A DNA stretch of 35,029 bases from NCBI GenBank assembly GCA_025356735.1, contig JANXRT010000349.1:1-35029 (forward strand). Direction: 5' to 3'. Each line of letters starts with the position of its first letter. The stretch's first letter is position 1. The translations under genes were made by a program, and so were the position numbers. This document shows, piece after piece, positions 7,776 to 15,789 of the stretch. This DNA is from Acetobacteraceae bacterium (lineage in GTDB: Bacteria; Pseudomonadota; Alphaproteobacteria; Acetobacterales; Acetobacteraceae). The notes beneath the pieces are model-generated. The model saw only the letters and a program-made list of their open reading frames with translations. It searched no databases and was not told the origin of the DNA.

Positions 7776-9776
7776 ATGATCTTGCCGTTGCTGGCCTGGC
7801 TCGTCCTTGCCCTGCTCATCCTGGCCATTCCGGCGCCTTTTTCACAGCCCTACGTGATGCCGGCCGTCGCCGGAGTTTGCGGTGCCGCGGCAGTTGCCGT
7901 CTTGGGTTTCCTTGCCTTCGGCGCAGAAGCGTCCGAGATCGTGGTGCCGGTTGGATTGCCGGGCGCTTCGATGCGGCTGGCGCTGGACGGGTTGTCGGGC
8001 GTTTTCCTGTTGCTGCTGTTCGTCAGCGCCGGGGCTTGTGCGGTGTATGGCCATGGCGACCGCGAGTCGCTGGCGTTTTTTCCGCTGTTCGTGGCAGCGA
8101 TGGCATTGGCCTTGCTGGCGGCTGACGGGTTTACCTTGCTGCTGGGTTTCGAGGCGATGTCGCTGGCATCGTGGGCGGCGATCCTGGTGCACCACGAGGA
8201 GAAGGCATCGCGCGACGCGGCGCTGCTCTATGTCGGCATGGCGGCGTTCAGCGCGGCCTGTCTGCTGCCGGCCTTGATCCTGTTGTCGCCGGCGGGCGAC
8301 AGGATTGACGGGCTCGGATTCGCGGCGATGCGAGGCGCCGCGGCTCCGGAGGGTTTTCGCGGAGTGCTGGTGCTGGTTCTGGTGGTGCTTGGCGCCGGGT
8401 CCAAGGCCGGGCTTTTTCCCATGCATGTCTGGCTGCCGCTGGCCCATCCGGCGGCGCCGAGCCATTTCTCGGCGCTGATGTCGGGCGCGATGACCAAGGT
8501 CGCGCTGTATGTGATGATCCGGGTGCTCTTCGATCTCTACGCCGCCCCGCCGCCGGCCTGGTGGGGGGTGCCGGTGATCGCGCTGGGCGCGGCGTCTGCC
8601 GTGCTCGGGGGGTTGCGGGCCAATCTGGAGGGCGACGTCAAGGCGGTGCTGGCCGCCAGCACGATCGAGAACGTCGGGCTGATCGCGATCGGCATCGGCG
8701 TCGCGCTGACCGCACGGGGCGGGGATCTGCCCGGATTGGCGGCGTTGGCGCTGGCTGGCGCGCTGCTGCACGCGGTCAACCATGGCGTGTTCAAGACTTT
8801 GCTGTTTCTTGGCGTCGGGGCGGCTTCCCATGCCGGCGGCTCTCGCGCCATCTCGAAACTGGGCGGGTTGATCCATCGCATGCCGGTGACCACCGGCTGC
8901 GTGCTGGCGGGTGGCTCTGCATTGGCAGCGTTGCCGCCAAGCTCGGGTTTCGCCAGCGAGTGGCTGCTGTTCCAGTCTGTTCTGGCGGCGCCGAGGATCG
9001 GCGGTCTGGGTCTGCAGATCGTGTTCGCCGTCACCGTGGCGCTGATGGCGGTGGCGGCGGCGTTGGCCGCGTCCGCCATGGTGCGGTTGATCGGCGTGGC
9101 GTTCCTCGGCCGGCCGCGCACGCCGCGCGGTGCGGTTGCAGATGAGACGGATCGGCCGGCGCGGGCGGCGATGCTCGGGCTGGCCGGAGTCAGCGTGGCG
9201 CTAGGATTGCTGCCGGGGCCGATGCTGCGGCTGATCAATCCGGCGTTGCACGCGCTCACCGGGTCGGACTTGGCGGAGCGTGCCGGTCTTCTCCTGGTGA
9301 CCCCGACCAGCGTCGCGCTCGGCTATTGCGCACCGGCGGTGGCGATGCTGGTCGGGCTGGGGTTCTTTGCCGCGTTGCTGGTGCTGCGCCGGCTCGCCGT
9401 GCGCGGCCATGTTCGGGGGCCGGCCTGGGCAAACGGGTTCGCGGCGTCGCCGGCCTGGCTGCCGTTCGGCGACCCGGTGACGCAGTACGGGGGCGATTCG
9501 TTCGCGCAGCCGATCCGCCGGGCGCTCGGCGGCGCCTTGATGGCGGCGCTCGAGGAAGTTGACATGCCGGCGCCGGGTGAAACCCGTGCCGGGAACCTGG
9601 CGATCCATCTCGCCGATCCCGCGGAAAGATATCTGTTCGCGCCGATCGGCCGGCTACGCCGCGCAATCTCGTCGCGCGCCGACGCGATGACGTTCCTGTC
9701 GATCCGCGCCACGCTGGCAGTGATGTTCGTGGCGTTGGTGGTGCTGCTGGTGGTCATTGCCTGGGTGCAGGCGTGA
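7776..9776 (+). CDS. hyfB: hydrogenase-4-like component B, antiporter-like (NuoL-type) membrane subunit
   Basis: Polytopic inner-membrane subunit related to HyfB/HycC and complex I NuoL/M, expected to carry protons or Na+ across the membrane in the Hyf-like complex. The protein is 666 aa and almost wholly hydrophobic. Family motifs include GSKAGLFPMHVWLPLAHP (about residues 205-225), PSHFSALMSGAMTKVALY with the conserved channel lysine, STIENVGLI, and HAVNHGVFKTLLFLGVG. A last isolated membrane helix lies at the C-terminus. ATG 7776 gives MILPLLAWLVLALL, the expected hydrophobic start; the longer track ORF reads through repeat copy C. No clear ribosome-binding site precedes it. It is the first gene of the six-gene operon, and its stop overlaps the hyfC start (GTGA). 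Confidence 0.93.
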   Translation: MILPLLAWLVLALLILAIPAPFSQPYVMPAVAGVCGAAAVAVLGFLAFGAEASEIVVPVGLPGASMRLALDGLSGVFLLLLFVSAGACAVYGHGDRESLAFFPLFVAAMALALLAADGFTLLLGFEAMSLASWAAILVHHEEKASRDAALLYVGMAAFSAACLLPALILLSPAGDRIDGLGFAAMRGAAAPEGFRGVLVLVLVVLGAGSKAGLFPMHVWLPLAHPAAPSHFSALMSGAMTKVALYVMIRVLFDLYAAPPPAWWGVPVIALGAASAVLGGLRANLEGDVKAVLAASTIENVGLIAIGIGVALTARGGDLPGLAALALAGALLHAVNHGVFKTLLFLGVGAASHAGGSRAISKLGGLIHRMPVTTGCVLAGGSALAALPPSSGFASEWLLFQSVLAAPRIGGLGLQIVFAVTVALMAVAAALAASAMVRLIGVAFLGRPRTPRGAVADETDRPARAAMLGLAGVSVALGLLPGPMLRLINPALHALTGSDLAERAGLLLVTPTSVALGYCAPAVAMLVGLGFFAALLVLRRLAVRGHVRGPAWANGFAASPAWLPFGDPVTQYGGDSFAQPIRRALGGALMAALEEVDMPAPGETRAGNLAIHLADPAERYLFAPIGRLRRAISSRADAMTFLSIRATLAVMFVALVVLLVVIAWVQA

Positions 9777-10741
9777 TCCCGGCGTTCCTGGCAGCGCTTG
9801 CCCAGGTGCTGCACGTCGTTCTGATGCTGGCGATGGCGCCGCTGCTGGTCGGTGTGCTGCGGCGGGTCAAGGCGCGGCTGCTGGGCCGGGCCGGGGCTTC
9901 GGTGTTGCAGCCATTCTTTGAGGTTGCGCGGCTGCTTCGCAAACAGCCGGTGCTGGCGCACAACGCATCCTTCCTGTTCCGCGCCGTGCCGGCGGTGGCG
10001 TTCGCCGCCACCCTGGCCGCCGCCTGCCTGGTGCCGTCATTCACCCTCGGCATGAGTTTGGCACCGGTGTCCGATCTGCTGGCGATCGTCGGGCTGCTGA
10101 CCGTAGCGCGCGTCAGCCTGGCGCTCGGCGCGATGGATGTCGGCACCGCGTTCGGCGGCATCGGTGCCAGTCGAGAGATGATGTTCTCGACGTTCGCCGA
10201 GCCAGCCATGATGCTGGTGATCTTCACGCTGGCACTGCTCGCCGGCTCCACCAATCTCGATTTCATCGCCGGCGTGCTGCGCGAGGGCGCGCTTGGCCTG
10301 CGGGTATCGCTCGGGATGATCCTGGTCGCCTGCCTGGCGATCGCGCTGGCCGAGAACGGCCGGCTCCCGGTGGACAATCCCGCGACCCATCTCGAACTGA
10401 CGATGGTGCACGAGGCAATGGTGCTCGAGTACAGCGGGCGCGACCTGGCGCTGATCGAGCTCACCGCGGCGCTCAAGCTGCTGCTGTGGCTGACGCTGAT
10501 CTCCTCGATTTTTTTTCCGTTTGGCCTGGCCATCGCCGCCGCACCGCTGCAATGGCCTTTGGGGCTGGCCGTCTGGGTTGGGAAAGTTGCGGCGCTGGCG
10601 CTTGGGCTGGCGCTGTTCGAGACCGCAGTCGCCAAAATGCGTGTGTTCCGGGTGCCGGAATTCCTCGGCGTCGCGATCTTGCTGGGTTTGCTGGCGGCGG
10701 TGTTCCTGTTCGTCAGCACCGGCTTCGCGGCCGTCACATAA
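9773..10741 (+). CDS. hyfC: hydrogenase-4-like component C, NuoH-type membrane anchor subunit
   Basis: NuoH/HycD/HyfC-family membrane subunit that connects the peripheral electron-transfer arm to the ion-pumping subunits. It has 322 aa and about eight predicted helices. Conserved loops include GRAGASVLQPFFEVARLLRK (about residues 40-60), GGIGASREMMFSTFAEPA (about 125-142) and AENGRLPVDNPATHLELTMVHEAM (about 195-220), which is characteristic of hydrogenase-type NuoH homologues. The start is a GTG overlapping the hyfB stop, implying translational coupling. A run of eight T residues near 10508 encodes part of IFFPF. Confidence 0.93.
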   Translation: MIPAFLAALAQVLHVVLMLAMAPLLVGVLRRVKARLLGRAGASVLQPFFEVARLLRKQPVLAHNASFLFRAVPAVAFAATLAAACLVPSFTLGMSLAPVSDLLAIVGLLTVARVSLALGAMDVGTAFGGIGASREMMFSTFAEPAMMLVIFTLALLAGSTNLDFIAGVLREGALGLRVSLGMILVACLAIALAENGRLPVDNPATHLELTMVHEAMVLEYSGRDLALIELTAALKLLLWLTLISSIFFPFGLAIAAAPLQWPLGLAVWVGKVAALALGLALFETAVAKMRVFRVPEFLGVAILLGLLAAVFLFVSTGFAAVT

Positions 10742-11427
10742 TGCTGGCACCCCAGGGTTTCGGCACGTTCGCCTATGATTTTTCCCACCTGCTTGGCGGC
10801 GCGGCACTCGTGCTGTCGTTCACGCTGCTGTATCAGCGCCGGCTGGCCGCGGTGATCCACATCTACGCGTTACAAGCCTGCGTGGTCGGGGCCGCAGCCG
10901 CCTGGCAGGGTTTCGCGCAGAACGCGCCGCACCTCTATGTCACGGCTCTGATCGCATTCGGCGCCAAGGGCGTGCTGATCCCGGTGGCGCTTCACCGCAT
11001 CGTCCGCCGCCTTGACATCCGCCGCCAGATCGAGCCGGCGCTCGGCATCTTCCCGACCATGATCCTCGGCGTCGGCCTGGTCGGGCTGGCTATCGCCGTG
11101 GTGCTGCCCTCGACCCGTCACGTCCAGGCGCAAACGCTGGCCCGCGAGGATCTGGCGCTCGCTTTGTCGGTGGTGCTGCTCGGCATGCTGGCGATGATCA
11201 CGAGGCGCAACGCGCTGCTTCAGGTGGTCGGTTTCCTATCGCTGGAAAACGGCCTGATGCTGGCTGCGGTCGGCATCGAGGGCATGCCGCTGGTGGTCGA
11301 GCTGTCGGTGGCGGTGCTGGTGCTGGTGGCATTCGTGGTTTTCGGCGTTTTTTTCTTTCGTATCCGCGAGCGTTTCGACAGCCTGGATGTCCGCCGGCTT
11401 GATCCGATCAGCGAGGAGCGGCGTTGA
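10741..11427 (+). CDS. hyfE: hydrogenase-4-like component E, small membrane subunit
   Basis: HyfE-family membrane protein of 228 aa, related in part to complex I NuoK and Mrp antiporter MrpC. It contains about seven hydrophobic segments. NuoK-like features include FLSLENGLMLAAVGIEGMP (about residues 160-178), whose glutamate matches the conserved NuoK/HyfE carboxylate. The C-terminal soluble tail RIRERFDSLDVRRLDPISEERR is also typical of HyfE. The ATG shares one base with the hyfC TAA (TAATG). The ORF-track entry starting at 10486 is extended through hyfC coding sequence and was trimmed. Confidence 0.9.
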   Translation: MLAPQGFGTFAYDFSHLLGGAALVLSFTLLYQRRLAAVIHIYALQACVVGAAAAWQGFAQNAPHLYVTALIAFGAKGVLIPVALHRIVRRLDIRRQIEPALGIFPTMILGVGLVGLAIAVVLPSTRHVQAQTLAREDLALALSVVLLGMLAMITRRNALLQVVGFLSLENGLMLAAVGIEGMPLVVELSVAVLVLVAFVVFGVFFFRIRERFDSLDVRRLDPISEERR

Positions 11428-12881
11428 TCTTTTCCGGCGTGCCCTGGGCGGTGCTGGTGCCGGCATGCCCCTTCGCCGCTGCGGCGGTGCTGGCGATGGT
11501 GCCGTCGTGGCGCGCCGGTGCCTGGATCAATTTCCTTGCCTGTGGCCTGTGCTTCCTGCTGGCGGCGTCATTGCCGTTCCAGGTCGGCATCCGCTCGGAT
11601 TGGGTGCTGGTCGACCGTCTGTCCGCTCACATGGCGTTGCTGACCGCCTTCGTCGCGATGACCACGGCCTGGTTCAGCCTGACCTATATCCGTGGCGAAA
11701 TCGCGCGGCGGCGCCTTGATCGCCGGAAGCTGCGTCTCTACCACGCGATGTACCAGGCCTTCCTCGGCGGCATGTTGCTGGCGCTGCTGTCGAACAATCT
11801 GGGCGTCGCCTGGGTCGGGATGGAGACCGCGACCATCGCCGCGGTGTTGGTGGTGGGGCTGGCGCGCACGCCAAGCTCGATCGAGGCGTCGTGGAAGTTC
11901 TTTCTGATTTGTGGCGTCGGCATCGCGCTGGCGCTGTTCGGCACCATCATGCTGTATCTCGCGGCGACCCCGGCGGTCGGCGCCGGCTTGGCCGCGATGA
12001 GCTGGACCCGCATCACCGCGGCCGCCGCCCGATGCGATGGCCGCGTGCTCAACCTCAGCTTTGTCTTCCTGCTGCTCGGCTACGGCACCAAGGCCGGGCT
12101 GGCGCCGCTGCACAGCTGGATGCCGGATGCCCACGCCGAGGGACCGACCCCGGTTTCGGCGGTACTCGCGGGCTCGATCCTGAACGTGGCACTGGTGCTG
12201 ATCCTGCGGCTGCGGCACGTCCTGTCCGGCAACGCCGAGGCGATCGACCCGGGCAAGCCGATCCTGGCACTCGGGCTGCTGTCGGTGCTGTTCGCCGCCT
12301 TCAGCCTGTGGCACCGGCGCGACGTCAAACGCTTTTTTGCCTTCTCCAGCATCGAGCAGAGCGGCTTGGCGGCGTTCGCCTTCGGGCTTGGCGGGCCTGG
12401 CGCGATCTTCGCCGGGGTGCTGCACATGACCCTGCACACCCTGGCCAAGGCGGCGATCTTCCAGTGCGTCGGGCGCGCGGCGCAGCTGCGCGGCGGCCAG
12501 CGTTTTTCGGACATCGGCGGCCTGGTCGGCACCGACCGGCTACTCGGCCTGACGCTCGCCGCCGGGATCGTGGCCGTTGCCGGGCTGCCGCCGTTCGGGC
12601 TGTTCGCCAGCGAATTCCTCATCAGTGTCGAGACGCTGCGGCACTCGGTCTGGCTGGCGCTGCCGCTCGGCATCGGACTGGTAGTCGGCGGCTGGGCGCT
12701 GATGATGCGGCTCCAGACGCTGTGCCTGGGGCCGCCCGGCCCGGATGTTCGCGGCGGAACCCTGCCGGCGGTGCAGCTGGTGCCGATATGGCTGCATCTC
12801 GCGATCGTGCTGGTACTCGGGCTGGCGATGCCGGCCGCCGTCGCCGATTGGCTGCGCGCGCTCGCCGCGGGGCTAAGTTGA
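11424..12881 (+). CDS. hyfF: hydrogenase-4-like component F, antiporter-like (NuoN/M-type) membrane subunit
   Basis: Second antiporter-like subunit of the complex, 485 aa, related to HyfF and NuoM/NuoN. Motifs include NNLGVAWVGMETATIAAVLVVG with the conserved TM5 glutamate (about residues 117-140), GYGTKAGLAPLHSWMPDAHAEGPTPVSAVLAG (about 213-245), FFAFSSIEQSGLAAFAFG, and HMTLHTLAKAAIFQCVGRA. The segment LAGSILNVALVLILR has Asn where HyfB has the channel Lys, which I believe is usual for HyfF. The start is TTG inside a TTGA overlap with the hyfE stop, with no better ATG nearby in frame. No HyfD-type third antiporter subunit is encoded. Confidence 0.92.
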   Translation: MIFSGVPWAVLVPACPFAAAAVLAMVPSWRAGAWINFLACGLCFLLAASLPFQVGIRSDWVLVDRLSAHMALLTAFVAMTTAWFSLTYIRGEIARRRLDRRKLRLYHAMYQAFLGGMLLALLSNNLGVAWVGMETATIAAVLVVGLARTPSSIEASWKFFLICGVGIALALFGTIMLYLAATPAVGAGLAAMSWTRITAAAARCDGRVLNLSFVFLLLGYGTKAGLAPLHSWMPDAHAEGPTPVSAVLAGSILNVALVLILRLRHVLSGNAEAIDPGKPILALGLLSVLFAAFSLWHRRDVKRFFAFSSIEQSGLAAFAFGLGGPGAIFAGVLHMTLHTLAKAAIFQCVGRAAQLRGGQRFSDIGGLVGTDRLLGLTLAAGIVAVAGLPPFGLFASEFLISVETLRHSVWLALPLGIGLVVGGWALMMRLQTLCLGPPGPDVRGGTLPAVQLVPIWLHLAIVLVLGLAMPAAVADWLRALAAGLS

Positions 12882-14392
12882 ACGCATCCGAAATCATCCG
12901 CGGCGGAAAATTGGTGCCATGCCGGCCATGGCCGCGTTTCCTGCTGACCGTCGATGCCTGGGCACGGATGGCGGCGGCACTGACCGGCGAACCGACGTTG
13001 GCGCTGATCGCGTTATGGGCCGACCCGGACCATGCCCATGCGATCCTGCTCGACGAGGTTTTGCTGGTGGTGCTGCCGGTTTCAGTGGCGATCGAGGCCG
13101 GCTTCTATCCCGCGCTGTCGCCCGCCCGCCCGGTCGCCGCCTGGCTGGAGCGGATGATTTTCGATCTGTGGGGCCATACGGCCTTCGGCGGCACCGATCC
13201 GCGGCCATGGCTGGACCATGGAAGGTGGCCGAGCCTGCACCCGATGGCGTCGCCGCCGCGCGGCATGGGACCGCCGGCCGAGCCGCCGGAATTCCTGCCG
13301 TGTGAAGGCGATGACCTCCACCAAGTCGCGGTCGGGCCGATCCATGCCGGGATTATCGAGCCCGGTCATTTCCGGTTTTCCGCGTCCGGCGAGACGGTCG
13401 TGCGGCTCGAGATCCGGCTTGGCTATGCGCACAAGGGAACGCTTGGCCTGATGCGCGGCAAGCCGATTCGCGTCGCGGCACGGTTCGCCGCCCGGCTGTC
13501 GGGCGACACCACGGTTGCCCACGGCACGGCCTTCGCGATGGCAGTTGAAGCGGCGCTGGGGGTCGAGATACCCGCGCGCGCCGAAAGCCTGCGCGCGGCG
13601 ATGCTGGAGATCGAGCGTATCGCCAACCATCTTGGCGACATCGGCGCGATCTGCAACGACGCCGCATTCGCGTTTGCCGCCGCACGCTTCGGCTTTCACC
13701 GCGAGGCCATGCTGCGCGCCGCGATGTGGGCGTTCGGCCACCGGCTGATGATGGACACCGTCATCCCGGGCGGCATCGCCGGCGACATCTCCGAGCACGG
13801 CGCCCTGACGGTGCTCGCCGCCGTTGCCGCCGTCGAGGCCGAGCTGCCCGAGTTGGCGCGTGTCATCGAGAATTATTCCAGCCTGGCCGACAGGATGGTT
13901 TCGACCGGCATCGTCAGCCCGGAGCTGGCGCGCCGGTTTGCCGCCGGCGGCTTTGTCGGCCGTGCCTCAGGCCGCGACTTTGACGCCCGTAGGCTGCCGT
14001 TACCGGGTGGCCGGGCGCCGGAACCGGAATTCACCGTGCGGATACCGGTGTTGACCGCCGGCGACATCGATGCGCGGCTTCGTGTCCGGCTGGCCGAAAT
14101 CACCGAGAGCATCCGGCTGCTGCGACGCCGCCTCGGCAACCTGCCGGAGGGTGCCGTTGCCGTCGCCTTGCCGAACGCCGGCGGCGAGGGTATCGGCTGC
14201 GTCGAGAGCTTTCGCGGCGACATATGGACCTGGGTGCAGATCGACGGCGGACACGTCGAGAACGCGTTCTTGCGCGATCCCAGCTGGAATCAATGGCCGT
14301 TGCTGGAAGCCGCCGTGCGCGGCACCATCGTGGCCGACTTTCCCCTGATAAATAAGAGTTTCAACTGTTCCTATTCCGGGGTGGACCTTTGA
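12878..14392 (+). CDS. hyfG: Hyf-like large subunit (NuoC-NuoD fusion) lacking [NiFe]-binding cysteines
   Basis: Peripheral subunit homologous to HyfG/HycE. Residues about 1-125 form the NuoC-like domain (ERMIFDLWGHTA, DPRPWLDHGRWP) and about 140-504 the NuoD/large-subunit domain (VAVGPIHAGIIEPGHFRF, LGYAHKGTLGLM, IANHLGDIGAICNDAAF). In true group 4 hydrogenases the N-terminal metal motif is CGIC; here the aligned segment reads ARLSGDTTVAHGTAF (about 204-218), so both cysteines are replaced. The C-terminus, DPSWNQWPLLEA to DFPLINKSFNCSYSGVDL, has no DPCxxC. A [NiFe] centre therefore cannot be bound in the usual way, placing it with the energy-converting-hydrogenase-related (Ehr) proteins. The start is TTG in a TTGA overlap with hyfF. 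The track ORF at 11891 is a 5' over-extension. Reaction unknown. Confidence 0.9.
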   Translation: MNASEIIRGGKLVPCRPWPRFLLTVDAWARMAAALTGEPTLALIALWADPDHAHAILLDEVLLVVLPVSVAIEAGFYPALSPARPVAAWLERMIFDLWGHTAFGGTDPRPWLDHGRWPSLHPMASPPRGMGPPAEPPEFLPCEGDDLHQVAVGPIHAGIIEPGHFRFSASGETVVRLEIRLGYAHKGTLGLMRGKPIRVAARFAARLSGDTTVAHGTAFAMAVEAALGVEIPARAESLRAAMLEIERIANHLGDIGAICNDAAFAFAAARFGFHREAMLRAAMWAFGHRLMMDTVIPGGIAGDISEHGALTVLAAVAAVEAELPELARVIENYSSLADRMVSTGIVSPELARRFAAGGFVGRASGRDFDARRLPLPGGRAPEPEFTVRIPVLTAGDIDARLRVRLAEITESIRLLRRRLGNLPEGAVAVALPNAGGEGIGCVESFRGDIWTWVQIDGGHVENAFLRDPSWNQWPLLEAAVRGTIVADFPLINKSFNCSYSGVDL

Positions 14393-14919
14393 TGGTGTGG
14401 CGGCGTGTGCTGCATTCGCTGCGTGCCGGGCCGGCGACGGAGCCAGCCGGGCCGGTTCCGGATGAAACCGTCTCCGCCCTTGCGGCGCGGCTGGACGCAG
14501 CGGCGCAGCGGCGCCTTGGCCGATCGCTGGCGATACGTCACGTCGATGCCGGCAGCTGCAACGGCTGCGAGCTGGAGATCGTGGCACTCGGCAACATCGT
14601 CTATGACCTGGAGCGCTTCGGGCTACGTTTTGTCGCCAGCCCGCGCCATGCCGACGTGCTGCTGGTGACCGGGCCGTTGACGCGCAACCTGCGCGAGGCG
14701 CTGGTGCTGACGTTGAACGCCACGCCGGAACCCAGATGGGTGGTCGCGGTGGGCGATTGCGGCGTCGATGGCGGGGTTTTCAAGGGCAGCTACGCCGTCA
14801 ATGGCGGGGTATCGGCGGCGGTGGCGGTTGATCTGTTCATTCCCGGCTGTCCGCCAAGCCCGGCCGAGCTGCTCGCTGGTCTGCGCGCGTTGCTGGAGGC
14901 GAACACGCACAGGTCTTGA
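14392..14919 (+). CDS. hyfI: Hyf-like small subunit, NuoB-type [4Fe-4S] protein
   Basis: A 175-aa homologue of HyfI/HycG and complex I NuoB. The four cluster ligands are present: two in DAGSCNGCELEI (about residues 56-59), one in VAVGDCGVDGG (about 121) and one in LFIPGCPPSPAELL (about 153). The CNGC spacing is that of group 4 hydrogenase small subunits rather than the CC pair of NuoB. This proximal cluster is the only iron-sulfur centre recognisable in the operon. E. coli HyfI is longer, so the C-terminal extension is missing. I prefer ATG 14392, which shares one base with the hyfG stop (TGATG); the track uses the preceding TTG codon. Confidence 0.92.
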   Translation: MVWRRVLHSLRAGPATEPAGPVPDETVSALAARLDAAAQRRLGRSLAIRHVDAGSCNGCELEIVALGNIVYDLERFGLRFVASPRHADVLLVTGPLTRNLREALVLTLNATPEPRWVVAVGDCGVDGGVFKGSYAVNGGVSAAVAVDLFIPGCPPSPAELLAGLRALLEANTHRS

Positions 14920-14930
14920 AACGGCGACAT

Positions 14931-14955
14931 CGGCCCGGATGCGGTCATCCGGACC
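14931..14955. terminator. candidate hairpin terminator between convergent genes
   Basis: CGGCCCGGATG and CATCCGGACCG form an 11-bp stem with one non-Watson-Crick pair (G-U if transcribed from the minus strand) around a 3-base loop. It lies 12 bases after the hyfI stop and about 40 bases after the stop of the small minus-strand gene. No U-run follows on either strand, so Rho-independent activity is uncertain. The position between convergent genes is the main support. Confidence 0.4.
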
Positions 14956-14993
14956 GATGCGCTCGCGTGCCTGCGGTCGGCTGAAAGCAGGCC

Positions 14994-15218
14994 TCAGCTC
15001 GCCGGAGTGGCAGCCTTTTTCGCCGTATGCGTCTTGCTGTGGTGGGTGGTGGCATGCGCCTTGTGGGTGCTTTTATGCAGCGCCGGCTTGGCATCGCCGG
15101 TTGCCGTGGTGTCGGTCGAGGATTGTGCAAACGCTGCCGGAACGGCGGCGAAAGAAACCGGTATGAGAATTGCGAATGCGGCAAGCAGGCGGGGAAGGCG
15201 GATGCGGGGATTACTCAC
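14994..15218 (-). CDS. small secreted His/Lys/Thr-rich protein
   Basis: A 74-aa hypothetical protein. Residues about 1-31 form a clear signal peptide (basic start, then a hydrophobic core LLAAFAILIPVSFAAVPAA, with AFAQ at the likely cleavage site). The mature remainder of about 43 residues is almost entirely Ala, Thr, Lys and His, with HKSTHKAHATTHHSKTHTAKK. I recognise no domain. The composition recalls acid-shock (Asr-like) or small histidine-rich periplasmic proteins, so metal or proton buffering is possible but is only inference. The start is GTG with GGAG about 9 bases upstream. It is convergent with the hyf operon. Confidence 0.65.
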   Translation of the reverse strand: MSNPRIRLPRLLAAFAILIPVSFAAVPAAFAQSSTDTTATGDAKPALHKSTHKAHATTHHSKTHTAKKAATPAS

Positions 15219-15366
15219 GGGGTTGGCTCCAGAAAGGATTGTTACATTTCAGATGACGGACGAGAAATCGCCGCTAATCATCTGACGGACAATGCGCAGT
15301 TCACACCCGAATTAGCAAGAACTTCCGGCGCTTAAGCGACCGCGGCGATGGTATTTTAGTCCGGTT

Positions 15367-15789
15367 TCAAATCAATCCGAGCATCGCGAGCTCTCGCCGC
15401 ATGTCGTCGGGCAAGCCGTCCGCACCGACCGTGGGCGCCAGCGCGGAAAGGTCGGCGGGTGCGGCGTCGGGGTTCAGGTAGCGCCAGCCCTGGAACGGCC
15501 GCGTGACGCGCCCGACAACCGCGATTAGTGTCGCCTCAAGCAGCAGGGCGGCGCAGGCGCGCCCATCGTCCCAGCTGTCCGGTCGGATGGCGAGCACACG
15601 TTGGCGCACCACCGTGGCACCAGCGACGACCCAGTAGATCGAGCCGCCATCTGTCACCTCGGCGGCACGTCGTGGGAAGCTGCGGGTGCGATGGCGCAGC
15701 GGCGGCTCGGTCGCGGCGCGTGACTGCTGGATTTGCCCGAGATGGGCGATGTCGCGAACGCCGACCGCCAGTTTGGTCAGATGCAGCAT
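15367..15789 (-). CDS. DUF1489 family protein
   Basis: A 140-aa protein beginning MLHLTKLAVGVRDIAHL, as alphaproteobacterial DUF1489 proteins do. Other family hallmarks are PLRHRTRSFPRRAAEV (about residues 28-44), GGSIYWVVAGATVVRQRVLAI (about 48-68) and PFQGWRYLNPDAAPADL (about 97-113). Its function is not known. The track ORF starting at 15879 adds 30 residues without family support, so I chose ATG 15789. A 318-bp gap lies upstream, suggesting its own promoter. Confidence 0.85.
   Translation of the reverse strand: MLHLTKLAVGVRDIAHLGQIQQSRAATEPPLRHRTRSFPRRAAEVTDGGSIYWVVAGATVVRQRVLAIRPDSWDDGRACAALLLEATLIAVVGRVTRPFQGWRYLNPDAAPADLSALAPTVGADGLPDDMRRELAMLGLI

Noticed and set aside
10505-11362. 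Runs of seven to eight T within hyfC and hyfE as programmed slippage sites
   Set aside because: They encode Phe runs expected in membrane helices, and the frames stay open without any shift; no evidence for slippage.
11891-12877. ORF-track extension of hyfG to 833 aa
   Set aside because: The first 329 residues are an out-of-frame reading of hyfF, Arg/Pro/Gly-rich with no family match; the NuoC-like homology begins only after 12878.
7776-14919. Annotation as a true [NiFe] hydrogenase-4 or formate hydrogenlyase
   Set aside because: The NiFe ligands, HyfH, formate dehydrogenase and maturation genes are all absent from the window.
15241-15300. Inverted repeat CAGATGA...TCATCTG upstream of the small His-rich gene
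   Set aside because: The arms are only 7 bp with a 21-base loop and no other support; likely chance.
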